Source: Candidatus Nomurabacteria bacterium RIFCSPLOWO2_01_FULL_41_12 | GTDB lineage: Bacteria; Patescibacteriota; Minisyncoccia; Phycocordibacterales; UBA9973 | Assembly (NCBI GenBank): GCA_001787035.1 | Contig: MFUY01000017.1 | Span: 1 to 5,653, forward strand | DNA length: 5,653 nucleotides | Reading direction: 5' to 3' | Shown: positions 5,152 through 5,653 of the stretch, one piece after another | Numbering within the stretch: the first letter of the stretch is position 1 | How the letters are laid out: each line of letters begins with the position of its first letter | Made by a program: the position numbers and the translations under genes | Notes under the pieces: generated by a model | Told to the model about the DNA's origin: nothing | Databases searched by the model: none | Seen by the model: only the letters and a program-made list of their open reading frames with translations

Positions 5152-5653
5152 TTAAGCGTGCGCAGCCTGCATTTCATGCTTGTCCTCTTCGTGGCTGTCA
5201 TGTTCATCTGCATGGTCGGATGCGGAAATTGTGAAATAAACAACAAGCAAAATTGAAAATATAAGCGCCTGAATCACTCCCACAAGTATTTCCAAAAAAA
5301 GAAAAGGAATAGGAATGATATAAGATACTAATGCCGCCATTGACGCTAAAAGCACTTCTCCGGCAAAGACATTACCGAAAAGACGGAAAGAAAGCGACGC
5401 AATTTTTGCAAATTCACTGATTATTTCTATTAAACCAACAAAGAACGTGATGGGGGCTACAATTAGAACCGATGGGTCGCGTCTAACTTTTGTAAACATT
5501 CCCCCAAGCACCTTTAGATTAACATATTTATTGAAAGTTTTCCATAGACCGATTGAGAAAATACCAAAAATATTTGCGCCCAAAACAGCCATCACCGCGA
5601 GCGCAATGGTAGTGTTGAGGTCAGCCGTGCCGCCGCGTAAAAACGGAATAAAA
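5152..5653 (-). CDS. atpB: F1Fo ATP synthase subunit a (partial, 5' end outside window)
   Basis: Membrane stator of Fo that forms the two proton half-channels against the c-ring. The minus-strand frame is open from the window edge to a TAA at 5152. A GTG at 5593-5595 is not the start: in-frame residues upstream of it (LRGGTADLNTTIALAV) are the conserved subunit a segment (compare PTADxNxT). About 166 C-terminal residues are visible. Counting from the codon at 5652, the key segment SLSFRLFGN carries the essential Arg at residue 90 (E. coli R210). Glu 99 lies in FAGE (E219 position), Glu 121 sits at the E. coli H245 position, and Gln 128 in IQALIF matches Q252. Several hydrophobic helices precede a charged tail (residues 145-166) with five His and eight acidic residues. 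It is the first visible gene of the operon, 47 nt before atpE. Family assignment is secure; the N-terminus and any atpI lie outside the window. Confidence 0.97.
   Translation of the reverse strand, partial: FIPFLRGGTADLNTTIALAVMAVLGANIFGIFSIGLWKTFNKYVNLKVLGGMFTKVRRDPSVLIVAPITFFVGLIEIISEFAKIASLSFRLFGNVFAGEVLLASMAALVSYIIPIPFLFLEILVGVIQALIFSILLVVYFTISASDHADEHDSHEEDKHEMQAAHA

Noticed and set aside
5593..5595. GTG as the start of atpB
   Set aside because: The frame stays open upstream to the window edge and encodes conserved subunit a residues (TADLNTT), so the gene is truncated by the window rather than starting here.
1..5653. CRISPR arrays, tRNA or rRNA genes, transposases, toxin-antitoxin or defence genes
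   Set aside because: Reading both strands shows none; apart from 1-147 the window is fully occupied by atp genes and short spacers.

Overview
The window is one bacterial F-type (F1Fo) ATP synthase operon, read entirely on the minus strand. In transcription order (right to left) the genes are atpB (subunit a, cut by the right window edge), atpE (c), atpF (b), atpH (delta), atpA (alpha), atpG (gamma) and atpD (beta). This is the classical bacterial order a-c-b-delta-alpha-gamma-beta, but the expected last gene, atpC (epsilon), does not follow atpD within the 147 bases available. All seven reading frames are intact in the standard code, with six TAA stops and one TAG. Spacers are 47, 9, 12, 17, 6 and 44 nt, so the genes are almost certainly co-transcribed.

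Together the genes encode the Fo proton channel and rotor (a, c, b), the stator link (b, delta), the central stalk (gamma) and the catalytic head (alpha3beta3). Catalytic and ion-translocating residues are present in alpha, beta, a and c. The c subunit has the proton-type rather than the Na+-type binding site. Departures from the textbook complex are a delta subunit of only 136 residues with a shortened N-terminal bundle, a beta subunit lacking the usual last helix, and no adjacent epsilon gene.

The moderate-to-low GC content (roughly 40% by eye), compact packing, near absence of Shine-Dalgarno motifs, AT-rich spacers and trimmed subunits fit a member of the Candidate Phyla Radiation (Patescibacteria, perhaps a Parcubacteria-like lineage). 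This is inference from style and remembered family resemblance, not from a phylogeny. No genes of transfer, defence or other systems are present.

The only stretch without a gene is 1-147, downstream of atpD. It is dense in inverted repeats: a long imperfect outer pair (1-21 with 115-136), a perfect 18-bp GC-rich palindrome (90-107), a small AT-rich hairpin followed by T-rich sequence on the minus strand (46-61), and a local hairpin directly after the atpD stop that competes with the outer pair. It may be an operon-end structure or a small mobile or repeated element. It is the only part of the window that is not ordinary operon sequence.
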